A model generated the notes under the pieces. The model had not been told where the DNA came from, did no database searches, and saw only the letters and a list, made by a program, of their open reading frames with translations. A DNA stretch of 64,000 nt from Duffyella gerundensis. GTDB taxonomy: Bacteria; Pseudomonadota; Gammaproteobacteria; Enterobacterales; Enterobacteriaceae. The translations under genes and the position numbers were made by a program. The DNA lies in contig NZ_LN907827.1 of NCBI RefSeq assembly GCF_001517405.1, positions 3,258,915-3,322,914 of the forward strand. Reading direction: 5' to 3'. Numbering within the stretch: position 1 is the first letter of the stretch; every line of letters starts with the position of its first letter. Below are positions 27,060 through 35,387 of the stretch, piece after piece.

Positions 27060-28970
27060 TCATCCCTGCCCCAGACACTCCATGGCAACCGCTTTAAAAC
27101 TGGCAAAATCCTGGCTCTCGCGCAGTCTCGGCATTGCGCGTTCGCGCAGAAAGGTCACAAAAAGATCGTAAATGCCCATCGCTTCTTCGTAGTCATCCTT
27201 GCTAATAGCGAGCAGAAAAATGACCCAGGCCGTTTCGTCGCCCCAGGCGATGCCCTGCGGTGCCAGTACGGTATAAACCACCGTTTTCTTTGCCAGCAGG
27301 CCAAGGGAGTGCGGCAGCGCAATGCCCTCACCCAACAGCGTACTGACAATCGCCTCGCGTTCTACCACCGAGGGGAAAAAGTCAGCGCCGACAAAGCCTT
27401 CCCGCTCCAGTTGCGGGCACAGCAGGCTGAACAGCCCGTGCTGATCCATCGGCGCATCAAGCACGATAAAATGCCCGGCATCAAAAAACTTCTCAAACAT
27501 ATAAGGCCGCGTGCGATCCACCAGCACCAGCTTGCCAATCTGTTCGAGTTGATAATCGGTGGGAAATGGCGACATCACTACCACCGGCTTATTTTTGTCG
27601 CTGAGCCGCACGGTGGAGATCACAAAATCTTCGTCGATCGCCACGCGCTGCTCATAATCACGCAGTGACAACCGCTCGCGTACCACGATGTGTGGATATT
27701 TACGCAGCAGCATCGCCTCGATCATGCGCACCGTGGAAGTGCCGGTATCGCACACCAGCAGCACCTGCGGATGGCGCTGATAGCCGACGTCATAGTGCCG
27801 CTCAAGGCCGACGCCAATGTGCAGCACCAGAAAACCGATCTCATTTTCACTGATGCTGTAGGGCGAATATTTACCCCAGCTCGATACCGCCGCCAGGGTC
27901 ACATCCCACGCCATTGGATAGTGCTGTTTAATGTTGCCGAGCAGCGGATTGGGAATATTAATTTGATAGCGAACCCGCGTAATCATGGTCTTCACGTGGG
28001 TCAGCAGATCGGCACGCAGCTGCGCATCGCGCTGTAAATCGTAGTTATAGTGGCGGTTGATATAACCGAGAATATATTCCACCAGCGTGTCGCTGTCGTC
28101 AGCGTTGATGGCGCTCGGCGCCCGCTCTTCGGTGCGGCGCGCGGCGATGTTAATGCGCAGAAATGCCTCTTCCGCCGGTGAAATAGGCTTACCGGCCATC
28201 GGCTCAAGCTGATTCACCAACTGGCGCGCGGCATCGCGCACGTCATCATCCACATCGTCAGCAACAAAATCGGACAGCGGATAGCCCTCGCCGATGCGTC
28301 GCACCGCCACCGCGCAGTAGAGCAGCAGATAGCGCTCGCCTTCATCGGTAACCCGCACCCGGCAACGATTAAAGCAGCGCTGCAACAACGGTTTGAGCGT
28401 AATCAGCATGCCGCTGTGCAGCGCTTCCAGCGTCAATAATGGGCTGTGCTCACTGTGCAGCGCGATGTCATACAGCAGGTCGGTCAGGCAGGTGCGAATC
28501 GCCATTTCACTGCCAAACAACTTCATCCCGTAATGCGGACGCGTTTCCACCGAGAGCTGATAGCGGCCCAGCCACTCACGCACCTCGGCCATGTCGCTTT
28601 GCAGTGTCGCCCGGCTGACAAACCACTCTTCAGCCAGATCCTCCAGCTTTAGCGAAAAGGCAGAAGTTAAAAAGCGCGTTAACAGATAATGCACCCGCTC
28701 CTGTGATGAACGCGGCACCCGCAGCTGCGCCGGCGCCGAACGCAGCAGGTTCTCATAGCGCGTAGCGTCATCAACGGTGAGCTGATAACCCGCACCGCGC
28801 GTCAGCACCAGCCGCGCGCCGTGATCCTGCAACAGCGCATTGAGCGCGCTGATGTCGGTGCGCACCGTGCGCGTCGAGACCGCAAAACGGCGGGCCAGCT
28901 CATCCTGCGGCAGCGTTTCATTCTGCAGCGCGCTGAACAGCTGCGCCAGGCGCTGGTTGGGAAATCTCAT
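27060..28970 (-). CDS. BglG/LicR-type regulator with PRD, EIIB and EIIA domains
   Basis: 636 residues from the second ATG (28970), which has better spacing from GGGGAG than the ATG at 28973. Domains in order: helix-turn-helix (about 5-62), Mga-like second HTH (about 90-150), two PRDs (about 175-390; candidate regulated histidines H325 and H384), a Gat-type PTS EIIB domain with CDTGTS (Cys407), and a fructose/mannitol-type EIIA domain with ALPH (His554). PTS phosphotransfer to these sites normally tunes such activators. It lies 35 bp after the aldolase gene, at the end of the sugar-acid operon, which it probably controls. Closest in idea to regulators of EF_0839/dga-type clusters; specific ligand unknown. 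Confidence 0.88.
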   Translation of the reverse strand: MRFPNQRLAQLFSALQNETLPQDELARRFAVSTRTVRTDISALNALLQDHGARLVLTRGAGYQLTVDDATRYENLLRSAPAQLRVPRSSQERVHYLLTRFLTSAFSLKLEDLAEEWFVSRATLQSDMAEVREWLGRYQLSVETRPHYGMKLFGSEMAIRTCLTDLLYDIALHSEHSPLLTLEALHSGMLITLKPLLQRCFNRCRVRVTDEGERYLLLYCAVAVRRIGEGYPLSDFVADDVDDDVRDAARQLVNQLEPMAGKPISPAEEAFLRINIAARRTEERAPSAINADDSDTLVEYILGYINRHYNYDLQRDAQLRADLLTHVKTMITRVRYQINIPNPLLGNIKQHYPMAWDVTLAAVSSWGKYSPYSISENEIGFLVLHIGVGLERHYDVGYQRHPQVLLVCDTGTSTVRMIEAMLLRKYPHIVVRERLSLRDYEQRVAIDEDFVISTVRLSDKNKPVVVMSPFPTDYQLEQIGKLVLVDRTRPYMFEKFFDAGHFIVLDAPMDQHGLFSLLCPQLEREGFVGADFFPSVVEREAIVSTLLGEGIALPHSLGLLAKKTVVYTVLAPQGIAWGDETAWVIFLLAISKDDYEEAMGIYDLFVTFLRERAMPRLRESQDFASFKAVAMECLGQG

Positions 28971-29005
28971 CATTACTCCCCTTCGCGTCGATGAAAGCAG
29001 TGAAA

Positions 29006-29755
29006 TCAGGCGGTTTCGTCCAGCACGCGGCGCGTGATCGCCAGCAGCGTGCTGACATCCTGCGGCCGCGTATCGCCGGTTGCCGAATCGATAATCGAAC
29101 TGTAGATATGCGGAATGATCTTCGCTACGCCCGCCTCCAGTGCAATCCGCAGGATCGTCGCATAGTTATCGGGATCGATACCGCCGGTTGGCTCAAGCCA
29201 GAAATCGTGCCCGGCACAGGCCTGCGCCACCGCGCGATACTCGTCGATGGCCTGCAATCCGCCCATCGGGAAATATTTTATCGAGCTACCGCCCATATCT
29301 TTTAGCATGGCGATGGCGGTGGCAATCGGCACGATGCCATCGGCGGCGAGCGAACTCAGCGGGCCGGTGGAGATTTTGACCCAGCCTACCTGGCCGGTTG
29401 GCGACACCAGCCCATTCACCAGCGTATGCGGTTGCCCGAGCAGCGCGCGGCTGGTGGCCACGCCGGTAAACACCTGATTGACATGCTGCGGCTGCAACTC
29501 GGCGGCGATAGCGCTGACCATCGCTGACTGGCGTGGGTCGCCCGCACCCAGCCCAACTGACAGCGCGTTATCGATACGCTGCGCATAATCACGCATATCG
29601 TCCACCGCTGCCGCTACGCTGGCGTAATTTTTTGACAGCACGCCAACCAACACGTGGCCTTCAGCCGCCTGCCAGATATCGCTGGCATTGGTTTTGGAAC
29701 CGGCCAGCACGTTGAGGCAAACACGATCGCGATAAAAATTAGCCTGTAAGGTCAT
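29006..29755 (-). CDS. DgaF-like 2-dehydro-3-deoxy-phosphogluconate aldolase
   Basis: 249 residues. TIM-barrel aldolase of the KDGP/DgaF family (TIGR03581, EF_0839 type): GQVGWVKISTGPLSS, then the Schiff-base lysine region SIKYFPMGGLQAIDEY, and FWLEPTGGIDPDN. In Salmonella DgaF cleaves 2-keto-3-deoxygluconate-6-phosphate to pyruvate and glyceraldehyde-3-phosphate. The start overlaps the DgaE-like stop by four bases (ATGA). By context it carries out the last step of this operon's pathway. Confidence 0.88.
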   Translation of the reverse strand: MTLQANFYRDRVCLNVLAGSKTNASDIWQAAEGHVLVGVLSKNYASVAAAVDDMRDYAQRIDNALSVGLGAGDPRQSAMVSAIAAELQPQHVNQVFTGVATSRALLGQPHTLVNGLVSPTGQVGWVKISTGPLSSLAADGIVPIATAIAMLKDMGGSSIKYFPMGGLQAIDEYRAVAQACAGHDFWLEPTGGIDPDNYATILRIALEAGVAKIIPHIYSSIIDSATGDTRPQDVSTLLAITRRVLDETA

Positions 29756-30873
29756 GCGGTTTCTACTCCAGTAAGCAGGCGTTGGATTGCCTCAAAAATT
29801 AGCTGCAGTTGGTCAGCAGAAACGCTGCGTACATCGGCTTCAATAATGCCTTCGTTGGCTTTGTAACCGCGAAAATAGATGGCGATGTCGCCGGTTTTCA
29901 ACGCCTGAACCACGCTTCCGGCACCGATGCCGCAGGCCGCCTCATCAAACCGTATCTCGGCGCGGGCAATGTCGCGCCCTGCCGAGTCCCAGACCACGCG
30001 TGCGCTGACGCCGGGCAGGCCGTTAAGCTGGTTGATAAACGGCATCATTTTATCCACCATCTGTGCGCCGCTGCTCTGCTCGTGGATCAGATAATCTTCG
30101 ATCGCCTGAGTCAGGCCAAGAATGCCCTCTTTGCCGACTTTCATCGCCCGACCGATGCCGTTTGCCTGCAGTTTTACCCATTCTATATAGCGCTGACGGC
30201 CAATCACCACGCCGCTGGAAGGGCCTTCAATGGCTTTCGCCCCGCTATAGATCACCAGATCGGCACCGGCCAGATAATAAGCCTGTAAATCTTCTTCCGC
30301 TGCGGCGTCGACGATCAGCGGCAAGCCATGTTCATGGGCAACCGTAGCCGCCTGCGCCACGCTCAAATGGCTTTTTTGCACGCAGTGATGCGATTTCACA
30401 TACATCACCGCCGCGGTCTGTGGGGTAATCGCCGCGGCCAGCTGCGCGGCAGAACATTCGTTGCTGTAGCCCGCTTCCACGACTCTGCCGCCGCCTAACG
30501 CCACCATCGATCCTACCGGCGCGCCGTAATTCACGTTATGGCCTTTTGGCAGCACAATGTCGTGCGGCACGATCAGTGGCGAAGCATGCAGATTCTCAAG
30601 CAGCCATGCGTCATCTTTTACAATCACCGCCGCCACCGCCTGTGCGATGCCCGCCGACGCGCAGGAGACCACCACCGCGCTCTCGACCTGCAGCAGGTTA
30701 GCGATGTGCTCGCCGGTTTTGTTGACCAGATCTTTCATTTCAAAATAGTGGCTCAGGCCATTTTCTACAGCCGCAGCCACACTGGCGGTAGGTGTGGAAA
30801 CACCCAGAATCGTCATTCTGCCTGAGGCGTTGATTACCTGTTTCAGGCCATACTTTTCATAGATCGAAGCCAT
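29752..30873 (-). CDS. DgaE-like PLP-dependent ammonia-lyase/dehydratase
   Basis: 373 residues from the ATG at 30873 (AAGGG upstream); the ORF extends into the amidohydrolase gene without homology. Fold-type I, SelA-related PLP enzyme (TIGR01437 group). PLP-lysine motif SGAKA (Lys213), PLP-aspartate in PLIVDAAAEEDL (Asp189), GYSNECSAAQLAAAI ahead of it. Salmonella DgaE turns D-glucosaminate-6-phosphate into 2-keto-3-deoxygluconate-6-phosphate plus ammonia; the substrate here should be similar, but it is inferred. The first bases overlap the upstream amidohydrolase gene by 17 bp. Confidence 0.88.
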   Translation of the reverse strand: MASIYEKYGLKQVINASGRMTILGVSTPTASVAAAVENGLSHYFEMKDLVNKTGEHIANLLQVESAVVVSCASAGIAQAVAAVIVKDDAWLLENLHASPLIVPHDIVLPKGHNVNYGAPVGSMVALGGGRVVEAGYSNECSAAQLAAAITPQTAAVMYVKSHHCVQKSHLSVAQAATVAHEHGLPLIVDAAAEEDLQAYYLAGADLVIYSGAKAIEGPSSGVVIGRQRYIEWVKLQANGIGRAMKVGKEGILGLTQAIEDYLIHEQSSGAQMVDKMMPFINQLNGLPGVSARVVWDSAGRDIARAEIRFDEAACGIGAGSVVQALKTGDIAIYFRGYKANEGIIEADVRSVSADQLQLIFEAIQRLLTGVETA

Positions 30874-31993
30874 GATGCGTTTTCCCTTCTGCTGTTGGCA
30901 TCCAGTGGCCCGCCACGACGGCGACCAGTGGCACCAGATGTTGTTCACCGTGCTGCTGCACGCCATCTGAATCGATAAAGTCCTGCTGCGCATTTTGCCG
31001 GGCAAAGATGGTCAGATCGGCATCGTAGCCCGGCGTCAGTTCGCCTTTGTGCTGCAGACGAAGCGCAGCGGCAGCCTGCACGGTGACGCAGGCGATCACC
31101 TGCGGCAGCGTCATGCCGATGGCGAGAAATTTCGACATCACATGCGCCAGGCTGCGTACCGGGCCGTTTAGCCGGTTACGGCAGTAAATATCGGAGCTGA
31201 TGGTGTCGGGCAGAATGCCCTGCGCGATGGCGGCTTGTGCCACCTCAAAGCTAAAACTGGCGCTACCGTGACCGACATCCAGCATCACGCCGCGCTGCAT
31301 GGCGGCGGCAACCGACGCCCGCAGTTCACCGGCAGGCGTCAGCACCCGATTGGGTTTGCCATTAAAGCAGTGCGTAATGATGTCGCCCTGGCTGAGCAGC
31401 GGCGCAATCTCATCCAAATCGGGCGGATTATTGCCAATGTGCACCATCAACGGCAGCCCGCCGATCGCGCGCTGGATCGCCTTCGCGCGCTGTAGCGGCT
31501 GAACGCCGTTGGTGCCGACCACGCTGCTGCTCATGCGCGCCTTGAGGCCCAGAATAAAATCAGGCAGACGCTGCACCGCCGCCTGCACCGCTTCGCCATC
31601 GATCTGCGCCATATCCGCCAGTTCGTTCTGGGTCACAATGCCACTGCGCGCAATGTTGATCAGCGCGTGCACCTGGGTTTTGGCACTGTGCGTCAGCTGA
31701 TAAAAATCGTCGATGTCATCGGCACCGGTGCTGCCAGCATCGATCACCGTGGTCACGCCGCAGGTAACGCCGACCTGGTCGGCCTCATCGTGATAAATCG
31801 GCGATGCGGGATAGCAGTGAACGTGGCTGTCGATCCAGCCAGCGCTCAGATAATAACGTCCTGCCAGATCGTGTTCCTGCATCGCGGGTTCAGCGATGTG
31901 CGCCGCAATCGCGGCGATTTTGCCGTTGTGCAGCGCCACATCCACCTGCTGCTCATCCACCAGTCGCGCGCGACGAATAATAAGATCGTACAT
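30857..31993 (-). CDS. Amidohydrolase/deacetylase family metallohydrolase
   Basis: 378 residues from the ATG at 31993 with GGAG upstream. Amidohydrolase superfamily (TIGR03583, EF_0837 type): metal ligands HVH (57-59), bridging Lys151 (GLKAR), His185 (VHIGN), His208 (THCFNG) and Asp268 (SSDIY), a complete binuclear site. Relatives include dihydroorotase-like enzymes and N-acyl-D-amino acid/N-acetyl-sugar deacylases. In front of a DgaE-like ammonia-lyase, a natural guess is removal of an N-acyl group from an amino-sugar acid or a related conjugate. Substrate not determined. Confidence 0.87.
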   Translation of the reverse strand: MYDLIIRRARLVDEQQVDVALHNGKIAAIAAHIAEPAMQEHDLAGRYYLSAGWIDSHVHCYPASPIYHDEADQVGVTCGVTTVIDAGSTGADDIDDFYQLTHSAKTQVHALINIARSGIVTQNELADMAQIDGEAVQAAVQRLPDFILGLKARMSSSVVGTNGVQPLQRAKAIQRAIGGLPLMVHIGNNPPDLDEIAPLLSQGDIITHCFNGKPNRVLTPAGELRASVAAAMQRGVMLDVGHGSASFSFEVAQAAIAQGILPDTISSDIYCRNRLNGPVRSLAHVMSKFLAIGMTLPQVIACVTVQAAAALRLQHKGELTPGYDADLTIFARQNAQQDFIDSDGVQQHGEQHLVPLVAVVAGHWMPTAEGKTHHGFDL

Positions 31994-32040
31994 TGCATGC
32001 TCCTTGCCGACGGCACGTCCGCACTGGACGCGCCGTGGAA

Positions 32041-32688
32041 TCAGGCGATCGCCACCGGGAAAATGGCGCCGAGGATCATGGCACCGAGGATGGCGCCGCC
32101 GGTGATCGGTTTGTTCCACAGATAGAACAGCAACGCACCAATCAACGAACCGAGTCCGATCGGAATGGACGCCGCCATTGCCGAGAGAATGATCAGCGGC
32201 CCGAGGAAACGCCCGGAGGCGTTGCCCGCGCCCATCATCACGTCGGCACCGTAGGTAGAATCGCTTTGATTAATGGTAAATTTACGCGCCAGGATAATGA
32301 CGTAGCCCACCGCCAGACCGATCAACAGGCCGGTTACCAGCGAGGCGGCAAAGTTTTCCAGTGGAAAGACGATACCCGCGCCCAGCAGCAGCGCCGGAAC
32401 GCCGAGGCCGACGCCGGTCTGAATCGCGCCGCCAATATCGAGAATACCCACCAGCGAGCCTTCAATGATGCGGGCAAACAGAAAGCTGGCACCGAAGGCG
32501 GCTACCGCGCCATAAGCGCCGGTTTCGATACCCGCGCGCAGCATCGACACAAACGCCACCTCGTTGAAGGCGCCGATACCGTAGAGGTAATACATGTGCG
32601 TACCGGCGAACACGCCGGATGACAGCAGCCCGACAAACAGCGGGAATGACCAGTCGGCATACCAAAAACCCTGCTTTGACTCTTCCAT
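32041..32688 (-). CDS. DUF4310-family membrane protein
   Basis: 215 residues from the ATG at 32688, directly after the DUF4311 stop (AAGGGG upstream). Glycine/alanine-rich polytopic membrane protein with about six hydrophobic segments and a WYADWSFPLFVGLLSSGVF start. Matches the EF_0833 type (TIGR03580), which always travels with DUF4311, DUF4312 and SFCGS proteins. Role unknown; a membrane component of a novel transporter is the most economical reading. The stop is 47 bp ahead of the amidohydrolase start. Confidence 0.83.
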   Translation of the reverse strand: MEESKQGFWYADWSFPLFVGLLSSGVFAGTHMYYLYGIGAFNEVAFVSMLRAGIETGAYGAVAAFGASFLFARIIEGSLVGILDIGGAIQTGVGLGVPALLLGAGIVFPLENFAASLVTGLLIGLAVGYVIILARKFTINQSDSTYGADVMMGAGNASGRFLGPLIILSAMAASIPIGLGSLIGALLFYLWNKPITGGAILGAMILGAIFPVAIA

Positions 32689-32698
32689 CGCCTGCCCC

Positions 32699-33475
32699 TT
32701 ATTTGCCACTGATAGCGTTGTGCATCGCATCAAGCCAGCCCGGAATGCCCAGCTGTAAAGACTGCAACATTTTCATATCGAAGCCGCGGAAGAAGCCGCT
32801 CAGCACAAACAGCAGCACAATCGCCACCATCATGACCCGCGTTACCCGGTTCCAGCCGCTCTCTTCCACGCCTTTGCCAATCAGAATGCCCAGCACCAGA
32901 CCCGGCACCGCATTGCCCATGATCAGTTGCGCCAGACCGCCGAAAATCGTTGCCCAGAAGCCCGATTTTTTACCGGCGTCAATCGCAGCCAGCCAGAAGA
33001 TCACCGGCATTACCGTGTTGACCAGCAGGTTCGCCGCGGGCACCAGCACTTTTACCGCCGTCACCTGCAGCGCCGCCGGTACCGCTGAGGCGGTGGAGTT
33101 AAGGAAGGCCACCACGATCATGCCGATGATGCCGCAGGCGATGGCCATCTTTTTCGGATCGTGCAGCGTTTCAGCGAGGTTACGATTTTTTACCATCAGC
33201 GCCGCCGCGCCCCAGTTGGGGATGATGCGATGATCGACATCCTGCGTGAAGGCGCCCGCCGCCACCGACGATGCCCAGGCGTTAAAGAAGAAGCCAAGGC
33301 CAAAAGAGAAGTGAGAAGCGGGATCGCCTTCACAGGAGTTAAGTTCGCCCAGCGTACGAAAGGCACCCATACCTTGCGATGTAGGCGCATGAAACATGCG
33401 CGCCGCGCCTGCCCCTACGCCGACACCCACCAGCGCGCCGATAATCAGAGATTTAAACAATATAATTAAAAACAT
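32699..33475 (-). CDS. DUF4311-family membrane protein
   Basis: 258 residues. Highly hydrophobic with around seven membrane segments, including an N-terminal LIILFKSLIIGALVGVGVG stretch, conserved FHAPTSQGMGAFRTLGELN loop and SHFSFGLGFFFNAWASSVA. Matches the EF_0832 type (TIGR03579). Unknown function. Together with DUF4310 it forms the integral-membrane part of the cluster. AGGAAG precedes the ATG, and a 23-codon ORF fills the gap to DUF4312. Confidence 0.83.
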   Translation of the reverse strand: MFLIILFKSLIIGALVGVGVGAGAARMFHAPTSQGMGAFRTLGELNSCEGDPASHFSFGLGFFFNAWASSVAAGAFTQDVDHRIIPNWGAAALMVKNRNLAETLHDPKKMAIACGIIGMIVVAFLNSTASAVPAALQVTAVKVLVPAANLLVNTVMPVIFWLAAIDAGKKSGFWATIFGGLAQLIMGNAVPGLVLGILIGKGVEESGWNRVTRVMMVAIVLLFVLSGFFRGFDMKMLQSLQLGIPGWLDAMHNAISGK

Positions 33476-33492
33476 CCGTCTTCCTGTGCGGC

Positions 33493-33564
33493 TTACGCCA
33501 ACGTTTTTACATTGTTATTCGTTGTACGGGCTGCTGTAGCCAGCACGACAACACCGTTTTTCAT
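33493..33564 (-). CDS. Possible 23-residue peptide between DUF4312 and DUF4311 genes
   Basis: ATG at 33564 overlaps the stop of the DUF4312 gene (ATGA), and a TAA at 33493-33495 ends the frame 17 bases before the DUF4311 start. The peptide starts MKNGVVVLATAA and ends NNNVKTLA; it is weakly hydrophobic in its first half. The coupled start and exact filling of the 85-bp gap are suggestive, but a short ORF by chance is also possible. No family recognised. Confidence 0.35.
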   Translation of the reverse strand: MKNGVVVLATAARTTNNNVKTLA

Positions 33565-33857
33565 GCTGCCGTGAAGGTCACTTTATCGGTGTCGATCACC
33601 GTGACGTTGACGGTAATCTCCAGCTCAACGCGATAGCTGCGTTTTTCACGGGCAAGGAAAAAGAACAGGAACGCCTCTTTTTTTACCGCTTCATGGGCAG
33701 AGATCACCCTGACGTCCTGCGGCTCAATGCGCAGCAGGATCTTTTGTGTTGAGCGCAGCACCGCATGCTGCACCTGATTCAGCGCATCGGCAAAGGCGCG
33801 GCTTTTACTCTCGCCTTTGCCGCTGACGGTCACGGTGGTGGTGTAATGTTCTTTCAT
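33561..33857 (-). CDS. DUF4312-family protein
   Basis: 98 residues. Small soluble protein of the EF_0831 type (TIGR03578): TTVTVSGKGESKSRAFADAL at the N-terminus, KILLRIEPQDVRVISAHEA in the middle, and a C-terminal VELEITVNVTVIDTDKV strand. Function unknown. Overlaps the SFCGS gene by four bases, so the two are translationally coupled. Confidence 0.85.
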   Translation of the reverse strand: MKEHYTTTVTVSGKGESKSRAFADALNQVQHAVLRSTQKILLRIEPQDVRVISAHEAVKKEAFLFFFLAREKRSYRVELEITVNVTVIDTDKVTFTAA

Positions 33858-34210
33858 CCGCTGTACTTTTTATTCCAGGCCTGCACCAGCCGTTCGCCCA
33901 GCTCTTCTTTATCCATAAAGCCGAAGCCCAATACGGTGGCGCCTTCGTTGATCGCGGTGACGCCTTCTTCCACCGAGCGCATGCCATGCTTCGCTTTGTA
34001 GCCATATTTATTCTGCGCGGTGATCGCGCCTGCGCCGCCGCTGCCGCAGAAGGAGATGCCAAAATCTGCCCCTTCAGCCTTCATCACGTCGCCCAGTTTC
34101 ATGTCCGCCGCCACGCCCGGCACCACGACCGCACGGCCACCCGCTTTCTCAACGCCAGCCGCGACTTTCAGCCCTTTACCTAAACGATCGCCAATCACTA
34201 CGGTTACCAT
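33854..34210 (-). CDS. SFCGS glycine-rich protein (DUF2620)
   Basis: 118 residues. Family signature SFCGSGGAGAITAQNKYG at 53-70, after a Rossmann-like VTVVIGDRLGKGLKVAAGV start. EF_0830 type (TIGR03577, DUF2620); E. coli YhfU is a relative. The size, cysteine and glycine loop recall PTS EIIB-like phosphocysteine domains, but that is only a resemblance. It follows the PRD gene by 57 bp. Confidence 0.85.
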   Translation of the reverse strand: MVTVVIGDRLGKGLKVAAGVEKAGGRAVVVPGVAADMKLGDVMKAEGADFGISFCGSGGAGAITAQNKYGYKAKHGMRSVEEGVTAINEGATVLGFGFMDKEELGERLVQAWNKKYSG

Positions 34211-34267
34211 TTTCTCTTCCTTATTGTCTGTATTGCGCAGCCCGATCGAATATCAGGCACGCTGGAT

Positions 34268-34606
34268 CTACTGATTTTCCCGCGCCACATCGATATGCAC
34301 GGATAACAGCCAGGCCTCCTCAACCGGTAAATTGCCGAACAGATCGACCACCTGCTGCGCCAGCGCAATCGACGCGGGAGAGATCTCATCAAACAGATCC
34401 GCATCGACGTCAGGCAGGGCCTCGCCGGTTAATGAACGCAGCGCCATCGCCTTAACGTGCGAAGCGAGCATCTGCTGCTGCACCGGATTGGGCGAAATCT
34501 GCTGCGCCGCAAACAGCCGGTTGATTTGCCCCAGCACCCTGTCGGCCAACGCCTGAATCTGCTCCGGGGTCGCCGTGTTGCTCACTGAAACCGCGCCGTT
34601 GTTCAC
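34268..34606 (-). CDS. PRD-domain protein heading the DUF4310-4312 operon
   Basis: 112 residues from a GTG at 34606, chosen because AGGAG stands eight bases upstream; an ATG 48 bases earlier has no such site. A lone PTS regulation domain (EF_0829 type, TIGR03582) without DNA-binding part. It contains H residues in LASHVKAMALRS and LLSVHIDVAREN that correspond to the phosphorylatable PRD histidines. First gene of the operon. It may modulate the PTS-domain regulator at the other end of the operon; that is inference. Confidence 0.8.
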   Translation of the reverse strand: MNNGAVSVSNTATPEQIQALADRVLGQINRLFAAQQISPNPVQQQMLASHVKAMALRSLTGEALPDVDADLFDEISPASIALAQQVVDLFGNLPVEEAWLLSVHIDVARENQ

Positions 34607-34936
34607 CCTGTCACTCCTGTTAAAGCGAAAAATCCACTGTCGCGTGAACCCCAACTTAGCGTTGTGCCGCGCCGCTTTACAGACGCACTTTTTCCAGCTC
34701 GAAGTGGAAATGGTCGCGCAATGCTGGTCAGAGATCGCAGGATGAGAAAATCAGAGGGATAAAGACGATCCAGTGCACAAAACGTGCATCTTTTGGCGCT
34801 GAACGCAGGGCTTAGGGCCGATTGCCGTCAGAAAAAGCAGAAAAAAATGAGTAAGGCGGAGAAGGATAAGAAAAGGTGATGGCAGGGCAGAAAGTGAAGC
34901 GGATAGCGCCATAAGGGAACGCTACCCGATTAAGTC
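34607..34936. other. Control region between the PRD operon and cybC
   Basis: 330 bp without a gene. Must hold the promoter of the leftward operon. A TTTCCA (34691-34696)/TGGAAA (34705-34710) dyad lies about 90 bp upstream of the PRD start, and a repeated GTGCA motif (34773-34789, GTGCACAAAACGTGCAT). No convincing sigma-54 -24/-12 element and no ribonucleic antiterminator/terminator pair was recognised. Confidence 0.45.
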
Positions 34937-35320
34937 TTAGCGGAACTTCTTATGGTTGCTGTCGCGAATGTCGGTGAGTTTTTTCGCTTCGGCTTTGGCA
35001 CCGTCGAGGTTGTTTGCCTGCGCCAGCTTATCCACCACATTGATTTGTGCGATCAGCGAATCGATACCGGCATGGAAATCTTTTACCTGCGCGCTGTCCG
35101 CTGGCTGACCTTCCAGCTTATCTGGCGTCTGCGTTCTGGCATCCTGCGCAGCCTTGCGCATATCGCCGAGCGCGCGCGTCATTTCTGCCCGGTCGTCGGT
35201 TTTCATGACCACCCGCAGGCCGCCTTTGAGCATATCCATATCCTGCTCGAGATCGGCCAGCGCCGCAGCGCTACTGAATAAAAGTGAGATCGACAACATT
35301 GCTAACAAAGGCTTACGCAT
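34937..35320 (-). CDS. cybC: Periplasmic cytochrome b562
   Basis: 127 residues. A Sec signal peptide ends at about residue 21; the mature four-helix bundle starts ADLEQDM, placing the axial methionine ligand at mature position 7. The second heme ligand, His123, is in the NHKKFR C-terminus. Both ligands are intact, and no CxxCH is present, so heme is non-covalent as in E. coli b562. Electron-transfer role unknown. Lies downstream of pmbA, as in E. coli. Confidence 0.94.
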   Translation of the reverse strand: MRKPLLAMLSISLLFSSAAALADLEQDMDMLKGGLRVVMKTDDRAEMTRALGDMRKAAQDARTQTPDKLEGQPADSAQVKDFHAGIDSLIAQINVVDKLAQANNLDGAKAEAKKLTDIRDSNHKKFR

Positions 35321-35387
35321 GGCGCACTTCCTGTTTTTATTATGACTGGAATAGTCGCGGGCAACGACCGCTGCCCGCAGGAAGGGA

